A stretch of 23,992 nucleotides of DNA from Chloroflexota bacterium. GTDB taxonomy: Bacteria > Chloroflexota > Chloroflexia > Thermomicrobiales > UBA6265. The position numbers and the translations under genes are program-made. Below the pieces are notes generated by a model, which was given only the letters and a program-made list of their open reading frames with translations, was not told where the DNA came from and made no database searches. How positions within the stretch are numbered: the stretch's first letter is position 1; each line of letters opens with the position of its first letter. Below are positions 13,451-19,854 of this stretch, piece after piece. The stretch lies in NCBI GenBank assembly GCA_023423795.1, contig JAFAEX010000089.1:1-23992 (forward strand), written 5' to 3'.

Positions 13451-13879
13451 ATGACAGGGTCATCCGGTCGTCGACCGAGCGACAACCCGGCAGCGCGTCG
13501 CCGCCAAGGGAGAATGCCTACGCACTCGTTCGCCATACGACATGATCAGCTAGAGTTCTTGTCGCGAAGTTCGCTCAAACGACATGTCACAAAGAGTCAA
13601 CTAGTTCGAGAGGCGATTGATCAATACTCTGCCGTAAGGGCCGGCGAAGGGTCCACCCGGAGCCTTGTTGGGATCGATGAATCTGAGGAAGGTGCTGTCA
13701 GTCATAACATGGATGCGAAGCAAGCAGTAATCTTAATGGAGTTGGGCCGGTTGCAGCAGGATCTAATAGATATCCGGTCAATGGTCGAGCGAATGGCCGG
13801 TGTTCTTGAAGCAGTTCAGGAAACGATCCGGGCTGATCCCGAACTGACGGCGGACGAGGGCGCTCAGGTCGAGATATAG
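13451..13879 (+). CDS. Ribbon-helix-helix protein with C-terminal coiled coil
   Basis: The 142-residue protein has a basic N-terminus and a ribbon-helix-helix-like segment at residues 24-60: a beta strand THSFAIR, helix DQLEFLSRSSLKRH, then TKSQLVREAIDQY. Such CopG/Arc-type domains bind DNA as dimers. Residues about 88-128 form a Met/Leu/Ile-rich heptad segment (LMELGRLQQDLIDIRSMVE) that could mediate oligomerisation. A GTG at 13448 is directly adjacent, but GGGGGGAA fits the ATG at 13451 better. Composition is A+T-richer, as in the restriction genes before it. It could be a partition/segregation, plasmid-control or regulatory protein; no partner ParA or toxin is next to it. Confidence 0.7.
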   Translation: MTGSSGRRPSDNPAARRRQGRMPTHSFAIRHDQLEFLSRSSLKRHVTKSQLVREAIDQYSAVRAGEGSTRSLVGIDESEEGAVSHNMDAKQAVILMELGRLQQDLIDIRSMVERMAGVLEAVQETIRADPELTADEGAQVEI

Positions 13880-14023
13880 ACAACCCCAAATGTCTGAGAT
13901 GTTTGACCTATCGCTTTCCCACTTGTAGTCTGGATTCAGAACCGCCGTGGGGCGTCCGACCCGAGCCGAATGGCGAGGGATGCGTTTCCCGGCAGTGATG
14001 TGACCCCACCAGAAGGTTTGTGG

Positions 14024-14070
14024 AGGGCCACGGTTCGCAGCGTGTAGCTGCGGCCGTGGCCCTTTCCTTT
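14024..14070 (+). terminator. Terminator between the RHH and zinc-finger genes
   Basis: A 10-bp stem AGGGCCACGG (14024-14033) pairs with CCGTGGCCCT (14054-14063). An inner CGCAG/CTGCG stem extends it, and TTCCTTTG follows. This is typical of a rho-independent terminator. Confidence 0.7.
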
Positions 14071-14105
14071 GTGGCCCGGCCGCCCAACGACGGGGAGCGA
14101 TCAAC

Positions 14106-14336
14106 GTGATTCGAGTCGAAAACCGAGAACCGTGTGCTTGCGGATGCGGCGACGAGCCTAAGGGCAAATGGAGCACTTTCTGCCAAGGGCACGATGGTCG
14201 CCACTACGGCAACCTGCTTCGGCTTGCTCGCGCCGGCGACATCGATGCACATGAAGAACTGGTAGCACTGGACTGGAGAGGCTACGGCCGCCGGTTTGGT
14301 GACCTCGTTTCGCAGTCTGTGCCCGCCCGCGGATAG
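14106..14336 (+). CDS. Small zinc-finger protein (CxCGCG...GHD type)
   Basis: The 76-residue protein has a zinc-finger-like core C10-x-C12-G-C14 followed by FCQGHD (C26, H29) and a helix LLRLARAGDIDAHEELVALD ending with WRGYGRRF. The same arrangement appears in the N-terminal half of the protein encoded at 14510-14923, so the two are paralogues. It starts with GTG at 14106, supported by GGGGAG eight bases upstream. Small proteins with this CGCG...GHD pattern are typical of phage and mobile-element genomes; the function is unknown and DNA binding is likely only by analogy. Confidence 0.72.
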   Translation: MIRVENREPCACGCGDEPKGKWSTFCQGHDGRHYGNLLRLARAGDIDAHEELVALDWRGYGRRFGDLVSQSVPARG

Positions 14337-14401
14337 GCGACCTAATAGAGAGTTACCTCATTTAACTAGCCGGATCGCGCCGATCGCCGCTCGCACGTTA
14401 G

Positions 14402-14450
14402 GTCAATGTATCAAAAATACTTGACGGAATATTCCCCGCTATGTTTTAAT
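14402..14450 (+). promoter_or_regulatory. Promoter with overlapping operator-like dyad for the integrase-side operon
   Basis: TTGACG at 14421-14426 and TTTAAT at 14445-14450 are spaced 18 bp and fit a sigma-70-type promoter. GTCAATGTAT (14402-14411) and ATACTTGAC (14417-14425) form an imperfect dyad that overlaps the -35 box, a natural repressor site. The region is strikingly A+T-rich for this element. Confidence 0.6.
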
Positions 14451-14509
14451 TATGATGTACAGATCGGGTGGGCCGAGCGGCCACCCGCGAGAACGAAGGA
14501 GCAGCACCG

Positions 14510-14923
14510 ATGGCGCGCAAGAAGGCTTCCGAGGTCGAAGTGGTAGTCGTCGAGGACGCCGAGGGCGACGAGGAGTTCAACGGCGGCGTCGAGGACGCCA
14601 ACGAACTCAACCGCTACTGCCAGTGCGGCTGCGGCGCGGTGGTCCGGAAGGCGTACCTGCCGGGCCACGACGCGAAGCGGAAAGCAAGGTTGCTCAACGA
14701 GGCCAGCGCTGGTTCGGTCGAAGCGGCCGAGATGCTCGAGAGCCTGGGTTGGGGTCGTTTCCTCGAGGTCAGGCGGGCCAAGGACGCCCGCGAGGCCGAG
14801 CGCCGCGCCAAGGGAACCCGCTGCCAGCGGTGCCGGAGGGTCCTTACGGACAGCGATAGCTGCGAGGCGGGCTTCGGCGACACCTGCTTGAAGCACGTCA
14901 AGGCCGAGCAAGCGGCCGACTAA
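14510..14923 (+). CDS. Two-finger zinc protein (CxCGCG...GHD plus DUF6011-like)
   Basis: The 137-residue protein has an acidic N-terminus (residues 8-35), then CQCGCG (C37, C39, C41) with YLPGHD (H53) and a helical segment ending ESLGWGRF. This is the same module as in the protein encoded at 14106-14336. A basic linker leads to a second finger, RCQRCRRVLTDSDSCEAGFG with C105, C108, C118 and C126, which matches the short DUF6011-type zinc finger common in actinophages. The ATG at 14510 follows GAAGGAG; the frame is open 14 codons further up without a ribosome site. It is the first gene after the A+T-rich promoter and probably begins the operon leading to the integrase. Confidence 0.78.
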   Translation: MARKKASEVEVVVVEDAEGDEEFNGGVEDANELNRYCQCGCGAVVRKAYLPGHDAKRKARLLNEASAGSVEAAEMLESLGWGRFLEVRRAKDAREAERRAKGTRCQRCRRVLTDSDSCEAGFGDTCLKHVKAEQAAD

Positions 14924-14937
14924 CCAAGGGAACGATC

Positions 14938-14965
14938 GGGACCGGCCAAAGTCGGCGCCGGTCCC
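14938..14965 (+). terminator. Stem-loop between zinc-finger and XRE genes
   Basis: GGGACCGGC (14938-14946) pairs perfectly with GCCGGTCCC (14957-14965). No T-tract follows; it may be an attenuator between 14923 and the XRE gene. Confidence 0.45.
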
Positions 14966-14988
14966 AACCCGTCAATGGGAGGTCCACC

Positions 14989-15237
14989 ATGGAGGCGATG
15001 ACCATGGCAGATCCGAGCACGGGCATCAAGACGCTCCGGGAGCACCGGGAGGCGCTGGGCTGGTCGCAGGTGCGCGTCGCCGCCAACGCCGGGGCCAGCC
15101 CGGTCACCATCGGCAACATCGAGCGCAGCGGCGGCAAGGACATGCCGTGGTCGGGCGAACTCATGCGGCGCGTGGCGGACGCGCTGGGCGTCAAGGTCAC
15201 GGACGTCGCCGAATTCCGGGAGGTCCTTGGGCTGTGA
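14989..15237 (+). CDS. XRE-family regulator upstream of the integrase
   Basis: This 82-residue protein is a single HTH_3-type domain: IKTLREHREALGWSQVRVAA, then ANAGASPVTIGNIERSGG with the recognition helix, and VADALGVKVTDVAEF. The ATG at 14989 follows GGGAGG; alternatives at 14998 and 15004 are weaker. Its stop overlaps the GTG of the next gene by two bases, and that gene in turn overlaps the integrase, so the three are a tightly coupled unit. It could control integrase expression or be the recombination directionality factor. Which of these is right cannot be read from the sequence. Confidence 0.85.
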   Translation: MEAMTMADPSTGIKTLREHREALGWSQVRVAANAGASPVTIGNIERSGGKDMPWSGELMRRVADALGVKVTDVAEFREVLGL

Positions 15238-15437
15238 GCGGGCAGGGCATCCACCCCGGCTGGTACGTCGTCCGCGATTCGCCGGACCACTGCCGGCGCG
15301 GCCACGCCTACACCCCGGAGAACACGATCAAGCGCAAGGACGGCGAGCGGACCTGCCGGGAGTGTCTCCGGGCTAGCCAAGAGCGCGCAGCGGAGCGTCA
15401 ACGGCAATGGCGCGAACAGCAGGAGCAGACGGCATGA
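15234..15437 (+). CDS. Small CxxxH/CxxC zinc-finger protein, translationally coupled
   Basis: The 67-residue protein contains HCRRGHAYTPENT (C20, H24) followed by RTCRECLRAS (C41, C44) and a Gln/Arg-rich helical tail. This pattern occurs in many small phage proteins loosely called HNH-like or zinc-finger proteins; the catalytic HNH residues are not all present. The GTG start at 15234 overlaps the XRE stop (GTGA), and its own TGA stop overlaps the integrase ATG (ATGA at 15434-15437). The arrangement suggests it is made together with the integrase. A role as recombination directionality factor is possible but speculative. Confidence 0.72.
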   Translation: MSGQGIHPGWYVVRDSPDHCRRGHAYTPENTIKRKDGERTCRECLRASQERAAERQRQWREQQEQTA

Positions 15438-17191
15438 CGCGGGCGGCGATCTACTGCCGGGTGTCGAGCAGGAGCCAAGAGGACGGCGAGAGCCTCGGGA
15501 CGCAGGAGCGCGAGTGCCGCGACTACTGCGCCGCCAAGGGCTACGAGGTCGGCCCGGTCTTCCACGAGGTCTACACCGGCACCGCGCTGGACCGGCCGCA
15601 ACTCTCGATCCTGCGCCGGCAAATCGCGGCCGGTGAGGTCGGCGTGGCCGTGGTCTGGCACAGCGACCGGCTCTCGCGTGACCCGAAGCACCGGATCACC
15701 ATTCGCGTCGAGGCCGAGGCGAGCGGGGTCAAGTACGAATCCGTGACCGACCCGATGGCCGACGACGAGTTCGGCGAACTCATCGACTACCTGTCGGGCT
15801 GGGCGGCGGGCAACGAGGTCAAGCGCAACGCGGCGCGCAGCATCGCCAACACCCGGAGCCGGGTCGAGCAGGGCGGCAAGCTCATCGGCGGCGGCAAGGC
15901 GCGCTACGGCTACCGCTGGACGGCCGACCGGGGCGGCTACGTCGAACACCCCGACGAGGCGGAGGTCGTGCGGCTGATCTACCGGCTCGCGGCCGACGGC
16001 CTGGGCATCCGGGGCATCGGCCGGGAGCTTGCGGCGCGGGGCATCCCGGCACCGAAGGGCGGCGCGGTCTGGTCGCTCTACACACTCACCAACATCGTCC
16101 GCGACCGCGACTACCTCGGGGAGAAGGAGGTCTTCGAGCAGAAGGTCCGAAAGGTCGGCGGCGTCACGGTCCGCGAGCGCCGGCAACCCGTCGGCGCCGG
16201 TAACCCGGACGGATCGCTCGTGCTCGTGGTGCCGCCGCTGGTCGATGAGGTCCTGTGGTATCGCGCTAACGTGGCGCTCGACAACGGCGACCGGCGCAAG
16301 GCGCAGCGGTACGCGCCGGGGACAGACCCGAAGGATGTGCTCGTCCGGGGCTTCGTCGTCTGCGCGTCGTGCGGCAACCGAATGGTCGTCGCCCGCAACA
16401 AGGGGGAGGGTGCCTACCTCAAATGTCAAACCCGCGAGCAGCGGCGCGGCTGCAAGCCCAACAAGATCGTCGCCCGCAAGCTCGACGCGGCGGCGTGGGA
16501 CCACCTGTCGGCCGTACTGCTCGACCCGGAGGCGGCGCGCCAGAAGTTCATCGAGAGCGCCGACAGCGGGGAAGCCGAGCGGTTGCGCGGACTTATCGAG
16601 ACGGCGATCGGCCGCATCCGTGAGTCCGATCGGCGGATCGATCGGCTGCTGGAGGGCGTCGCCGATGCCGAGAGCGCGGCGGAGCGCGACCTCTACCGGC
16701 GGCGCATCCGGGAGGAGCAGGCACGGATCGAGGAGGTCCGGCGCGAGCAGGACGAGGCGACCTTCCGGCTCCGCACGCTGGAGGGGCAGGAGCGGGCGGT
16801 GTTCGACCTGCTCGCGGCGATGGACCAGAACCTCGGGGAGGTCATGGCGCTCGACTACGACGGTCGCCGCCGCGCCATGGAGCGCATAGGGCTGCGGATC
16901 GAGGTCAAGCCCACGGCCGAGGTCGGTCCCGGCGAGGACCGCTGGCGGCTGTCGTTCAATCTGCAGGTGGCGCTACCAGCGCGCATGGAGGGAAGGTCCG
17001 AGGAGGCGTGGACGGCCGACGACGAATCCGAGGCGGAGGGTTGGCTCGCCGAGCAGGTCGCCCGGCAAGTCGAACGCCCCACTAACTGGTCGCGGCAGCG
17101 GGAGCGGCAACCCCAAGACCAATCGGACAGCCGACGCCCGTTCCGTGGTGGGGACAGTACCCCTCGCGGCCTGTCCTCTCCAGCACCTTGA
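15434..17191 (+). CDS. Large serine recombinase (integrase) reading through attR
   Basis: The 585-residue integrase has a resolvase-type catalytic domain at residues 3-145: YCRVSS with nucleophile Ser11, Arg9, and VVWHSDRLSRDP with arginines 79 and 82. A recombinase domain follows (about 150-300), then a zinc ribbon (C310, C313, C331, C340), a long coiled coil (about 380-455) and a C-terminal region. It would bind attP and attB and exchange strands through 2-base staggered cuts. The ATG at 15434 is preferred because it overlaps the preceding stop and begins at the conserved strand TRAAIYCRVSS; an upstream ATG at 15407 adds nine residues. The final 13 codons lie beyond the att core and are host msrA DNA read antisense. 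In the excised circle the frame would continue to a stop at 5056-5058 with a different 29-residue tail. Confidence 0.95.
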   Translation: MTRAAIYCRVSSRSQEDGESLGTQERECRDYCAAKGYEVGPVFHEVYTGTALDRPQLSILRRQIAAGEVGVAVVWHSDRLSRDPKHRITIRVEAEASGVKYESVTDPMADDEFGELIDYLSGWAAGNEVKRNAARSIANTRSRVEQGGKLIGGGKARYGYRWTADRGGYVEHPDEAEVVRLIYRLAADGLGIRGIGRELAARGIPAPKGGAVWSLYTLTNIVRDRDYLGEKEVFEQKVRKVGGVTVRERRQPVGAGNPDGSLVLVVPPLVDEVLWYRANVALDNGDRRKAQRYAPGTDPKDVLVRGFVVCASCGNRMVVARNKGEGAYLKCQTREQRRGCKPNKIVARKLDAAAWDHLSAVLLDPEAARQKFIESADSGEAERLRGLIETAIGRIRESDRRIDRLLEGVADAESAAERDLYRRRIREEQARIEEVRREQDEATFRLRTLEGQERAVFDLLAAMDQNLGEVMALDYDGRRRAMERIGLRIEVKPTAEVGPGEDRWRLSFNLQVALPARMEGRSEEAWTADDESEAEGWLAEQVARQVERPTNWSRQRERQPQDQSDSRRPFRGGDSTPRGLSSPAP

Positions 17192-17780
17192 TCAGGTACT
17201 GCTGGTGGTAGTCCTCGGCGTAGAAGAAGGGACCGGCCGGTGCGATCTCGGTGGTGATCTCGCCGAAGCCCGCCGCCGACAGCGCGTCCTGATACGCCGC
17301 CTTCGCGGCTTCCGCCGCGTCGCGCTGGGTTTCCGTCGTCCAGTAGATGGCGGAGCGGTACTGCGACCCGATGTCGTTGCCCTGCCGCATCCCCTGGGTC
17401 GGATCGTGGTCCTCGAAGAAGGACTTCAGCAACTGCTCGTAGGAGACCTTCGCCGGGTCGTAGACGACCATGACGACTTCGGCGTGGCCGGTCTGGCCGG
17501 TGCAGACCTCCTCGTAGGTGGGGTTCTCGGTGAAGCCGCCCTGGTATCCGACGGCGGTCGTGTAGACGCCCGGAACCTGCCAGAACGCCTTTTCCGCGCC
17601 CCAGAAGCAGCCGAGCCCGAAGTAGGCAACCTCCATCCCGGCGGGGTAGGGCGGCTGGAGCGGCGCGCCGAGGACTTCGTGCCGCTCCGGGATATCGACG
17701 AGTGAGGTCCGGCGGCCAGGCAGCGCCTCTTCGGCGGTGACCATCCGGGCCTTGGAACGGCCAAACAGGGCATCGAGCAT
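17082..17780 (-). CDS. msrA: Peptide-methionine (S)-S-oxide reductase MsrA, C-terminus supplied by the element
   Basis: MsrA reduces the S epimer of methionine sulfoxide. The 232-residue protein has the catalytic motif GCFWG (Cys58), GYQGG, HAEVVMVVYDP, GSQYRSAIY and EDYHQQYL, and ends with GYCPHHGTGVGCPIGLG, containing C-terminal cysteines 209 and 218 in the position of recycling cysteines of the family. The ATG at 17780 follows AAAGGA; an upstream in-frame ATG at 17846 has no such site. The core at 17143-17150 encodes His-His-Gly between the two cysteines. Residues before it are host-encoded, and the last ~20, including Cys218, come from the element. It overlaps the convergent integrase by 110 bp. 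Its former operon partner msrB is now 12 kb away. Confidence 0.93.
   Translation of the reverse strand: MLDALFGRSKARMVTAEEALPGRRTSLVDIPERHEVLGAPLQPPYPAGMEVAYFGLGCFWGAEKAFWQVPGVYTTAVGYQGGFTENPTYEEVCTGQTGHAEVVMVVYDPAKVSYEQLLKSFFEDHDPTQGMRQGNDIGSQYRSAIYWTTETQRDAAEAAKAAYQDALSAAGFGEITTEIAPAGPFFYAEDYHQQYLIKVLERTGREGYCPHHGTGVGCPIGLGVAAPAAATS
17110..17176. other. attR
   Basis: The core CCGTGGTG lies at 17143-17150. Sequence to the left is element-derived and sequence to the right is host msrA. The site is inside both the recombinase reading frame (plus strand) and the msrA reading frame (minus strand). Confidence 0.8.
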
Positions 17781-17990
17781 GGGTGGGTCCTTTCGAGCGA
17801 GCGGGCCGGGCGCCGGCATCCGGCAGGCCCACGTCGCCTTCACCATAAGATACGACCAAACGACGCGGTTAGATGCAGATTTCGTGCCGGGATTCGGTCA
17901 TTGGGCAAGGGGACACGGCGGCTTTGCTACACTCCCGGTTGGCCATCGGGAGCGGCCGGACGGCCGCATCGCGCCGGAGGGGAACGGCTG

Positions 17991-18761
17991 ATGCAGGGCG
18001 AACCGGGTTCGGGTTCCGGCGGCGACGCGGCGCCGTCCGTCGGCAACGGTCATGCCGCCAACGGGGATGCCGAGATCGTCCGCCTGCGCCGCCGGCTGGC
18101 CTTCTACGAAGGGTTCGACGACCTCATCCAGCAGAACATCAGCCGCTCCGGCGACCTGCTGCGGCTCGCCGCCGAGCGGCAGGCCGAGGCCGAGCGCGAG
18201 CTGGCCGCCGAGCGCGAAAACCTTGCCCGTGCGGCTGCCGCCCAACGCGATGTGCTGGACGCGCTGGCGGCGGACCTCGCCACCCTCCGCCGCACGCTGG
18301 ACGCCCTCGCGGCGCGCGTCGAGTCCGCCCGCGACGGAATCGCTCCCGTTGTGGCGCAAGAGGAGGGGAGTGCAACCCACGCGGTTGCCGCTCCCCCGGC
18401 CGCCGAGGGGGCGGCGCTCGTTCCGGAACGTCGGGCCCCGCCGCACCCCGAGCCGGCCGCGGTGGCGCCCGTCGAGGCTGCGCCCGCGACCGATGGCCAC
18501 GGGCTCCGGTCTGGCTCCGTGGTGGTGCACGGCATCGCCGGGGTGGAGGACGCGCGCTCCTACCAGACCTGGCTAGCATCGTGCCCGGGCGTGCATTCGG
18601 TGACGCCGCGGGAGTTCGCCGCCGGCATCCTGCGGCTCGACGTCGCCGCCGCGCCGTTCCCCGGCGCGGACGCGGCGGGGTGGCCCGGCCACGCGTTGGA
18701 GGTCGTCGATCTCGGACCGGGCGCGACGGTGCTGCGCTTGCGCGGCGCGGTCGGCCTGTAG
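17991..18761 (+). CDS. Coiled-coil protein with small C-terminal alpha/beta domain
   Basis: The 256-residue protein has three visible parts: a flexible N-terminus, a heptad-rich coiled coil from about residue 28 to 120 (LAAERQAEAERELAAEREN and following), a Pro/Ala-rich linker to about 180, and a compact C-terminal domain. The last begins SGSVVVHGIAGVEDARSYQT and alternates strands and helices, suggesting a ferredoxin-like fold of the kind seen in heavy-metal-associated domains but without their cysteines. No signal peptide or membrane segment is visible. The start ATG at 17991 follows GGAGGGG. It is separated by 3 bases from the membrane-protein gene, so the two are an operon and may form a complex. 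Function unknown. Confidence 0.75.
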   Translation: MQGEPGSGSGGDAAPSVGNGHAANGDAEIVRLRRRLAFYEGFDDLIQQNISRSGDLLRLAAERQAEAERELAAERENLARAAAAQRDVLDALAADLATLRRTLDALAARVESARDGIAPVVAQEEGSATHAVAAPPAAEGAALVPERRAPPHPEPAAVAPVEAAPATDGHGLRSGSVVVHGIAGVEDARSYQTWLASCPGVHSVTPREFAAGILRLDVAAAPFPGADAAGWPGHALEVVDLGPGATVLRLRGAVGL

Positions 18762-18764
18762 CGG

Positions 18765-19844
18765 ATGGAGCCGGGCGACCGCGCTGCCACGGGTTCCGAG
18801 CATGGCCGACGCTGGGTTCGCAGCGCCGACGCCCAGGTGCTGCTCGAACGCTTCTTCGTCGCCGGCGCGGCCACGTTCGTGGGCACGCGGGCCTACCTCG
18901 CGCTGACCGGGTATCCCCAGATCGGCGGCCACGGGCTGCACATCGCGCACCTGCTCTGGGGCGGGCTGCTGATGGCGATCGCGCTGGTGATGGGGTTCGC
19001 CTTCCTCGGGCGCGGGCTGCGGCGCTGGCTGGCGATCGCCGCCGGGATCGGGTTCGGGCTCTTCATCGACGAACTGGGGAAGTTCATCACCAGCGATGTC
19101 AACTATTTCTTCCAGCCGGCGATTCCGCTGATCTACGGCGTCTTCGTGATCCTGTACGTCGTCTCCCGGCAGATCGTCAGCCGCGCCGCGATGACGCCGC
19201 AGGCGGCGCTCGCGCAGGCGCTCGAACTGCTCCAGACGGGCGCGATACGCGGCCTCGACGCCGACGAGCGGGCGCGGGCCGCTTTTCTGCTGGAAACCGC
19301 CGCGCCGTCCGAGCCGCTGGCGCGAACGCTGCTCGGCGCGCTGCCGCCGCCGGCTCCGACCGCCGCGGCCCGGCGCGGCCCGGCGACCGCGGCGGCACGC
19401 TGGTACCGGCGTGCCGTCGAAGCGCGGTGGTTCATCCCGGCCATCGTCGCGATCGCTGCGTTGCAGGGGTTGACGAACGCCGGTGAACTGGTTTCGGAGA
19501 TCTGGCGCGATCCGGCGTTCGGGCCGGACGACCTCGCGATCGGCCCGGTGGACATGGCGAAAGCCGCCGCGTCGGCGCTGGCCGGGGTGCTCGTGCTGGT
19601 CGGCCTGGTGCTGATGCCGCGGTCGAGACTTGACGGTTTCCAGTGGATGAAGCGCGGCGTGCTAGTGTCGCTCCTGCTGGCGCAGCCGCTCGCGTTCTAC
19701 ACCGCGCAGGTGCTCGCGTTCTGGGGACTCGGGCTGAACCTGCTGCTGCTGGCCGGGCTGGATTTCGCGATTCGCCGCGAACTGGAGAGCGCGCTCCTGC
19801 CCGAAGCCGACCACGCACCCGATCTGCTGGCCGTCCAGGCCTGA
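18765..19844 (+). CDS. Polytopic membrane protein, unknown function
   Basis: The 359-residue protein has about seven to eight hydrophobic segments: roughly residues 30-50, 58-78, 86-103, 118-138, 224-244, 268-288 and 297-335. Between the fourth and fifth lies a cytoplasmic-looking helical region (about 140-215) with a Pro/Ala/Arg-rich stretch. A notable motif is GFGLFIDELGKFITSD at the third segment, with acidic and lysine residues near the membrane. I know no named family. The start at 18765 follows the preceding stop by 3 bases, so translation is probably coupled. The pair of a coiled-coil protein and a membrane protein may be a membrane-anchored assembly; this is inference. Confidence 0.8.
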   Translation: MEPGDRAATGSEHGRRWVRSADAQVLLERFFVAGAATFVGTRAYLALTGYPQIGGHGLHIAHLLWGGLLMAIALVMGFAFLGRGLRRWLAIAAGIGFGLFIDELGKFITSDVNYFFQPAIPLIYGVFVILYVVSRQIVSRAAMTPQAALAQALELLQTGAIRGLDADERARAAFLLETAAPSEPLARTLLGALPPPAPTAAARRGPATAAARWYRRAVEARWFIPAIVAIAALQGLTNAGELVSEIWRDPAFGPDDLAIGPVDMAKAAASALAGVLVLVGLVLMPRSRLDGFQWMKRGVLVSLLLAQPLAFYTAQVLAFWGLGLNLLLLAGLDFAIRRELESALLPEADHAPDLLAVQA

Positions 19845-19854
19845 CGGCAGCCGG

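Larger units (their letters stand above)
4962..17150. mobile_element. Serine-integrase integrative element inserted in msrA (~12.2 kb)
   Basis: The element is bounded by an identical 8-bp core CCGTGGTG at 4962-4969 and 17143-17150, inside two versions of the MsrA C-terminal coding sequence. The right end carries a large serine recombinase. The interior holds a primase-polymerase/ATPase, an HTH TerS-like protein, XRE regulators, a restriction-modification pair, DUF429 and small zinc-finger proteins. No structural phage genes or conjugation genes are present. The REP-like repeats of the flanking DNA were not seen inside. The exact crossover within the 8-bp core cannot be resolved because both copies are identical. 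Confidence 0.88.

Noticed and set aside
4962..17150. Interpretation as a conjugative AICE-type element
   Set aside because: A primase-polymerase fits, but there is no FtsK/TraB-like translocase, relaxase or Spd gene, and the integrase is a serine, not a tyrosine, recombinase.
4962..17150. Interpretation as a complete prophage
   Set aside because: No capsid, portal, tail, large terminase or lysis genes were found in any frame.
17873..19486. 537-codon plus-strand frame
   Set aside because: It is a frame-shifted shadow of the coiled-coil and membrane protein genes, almost entirely Arg/Ala/Gly/Pro.
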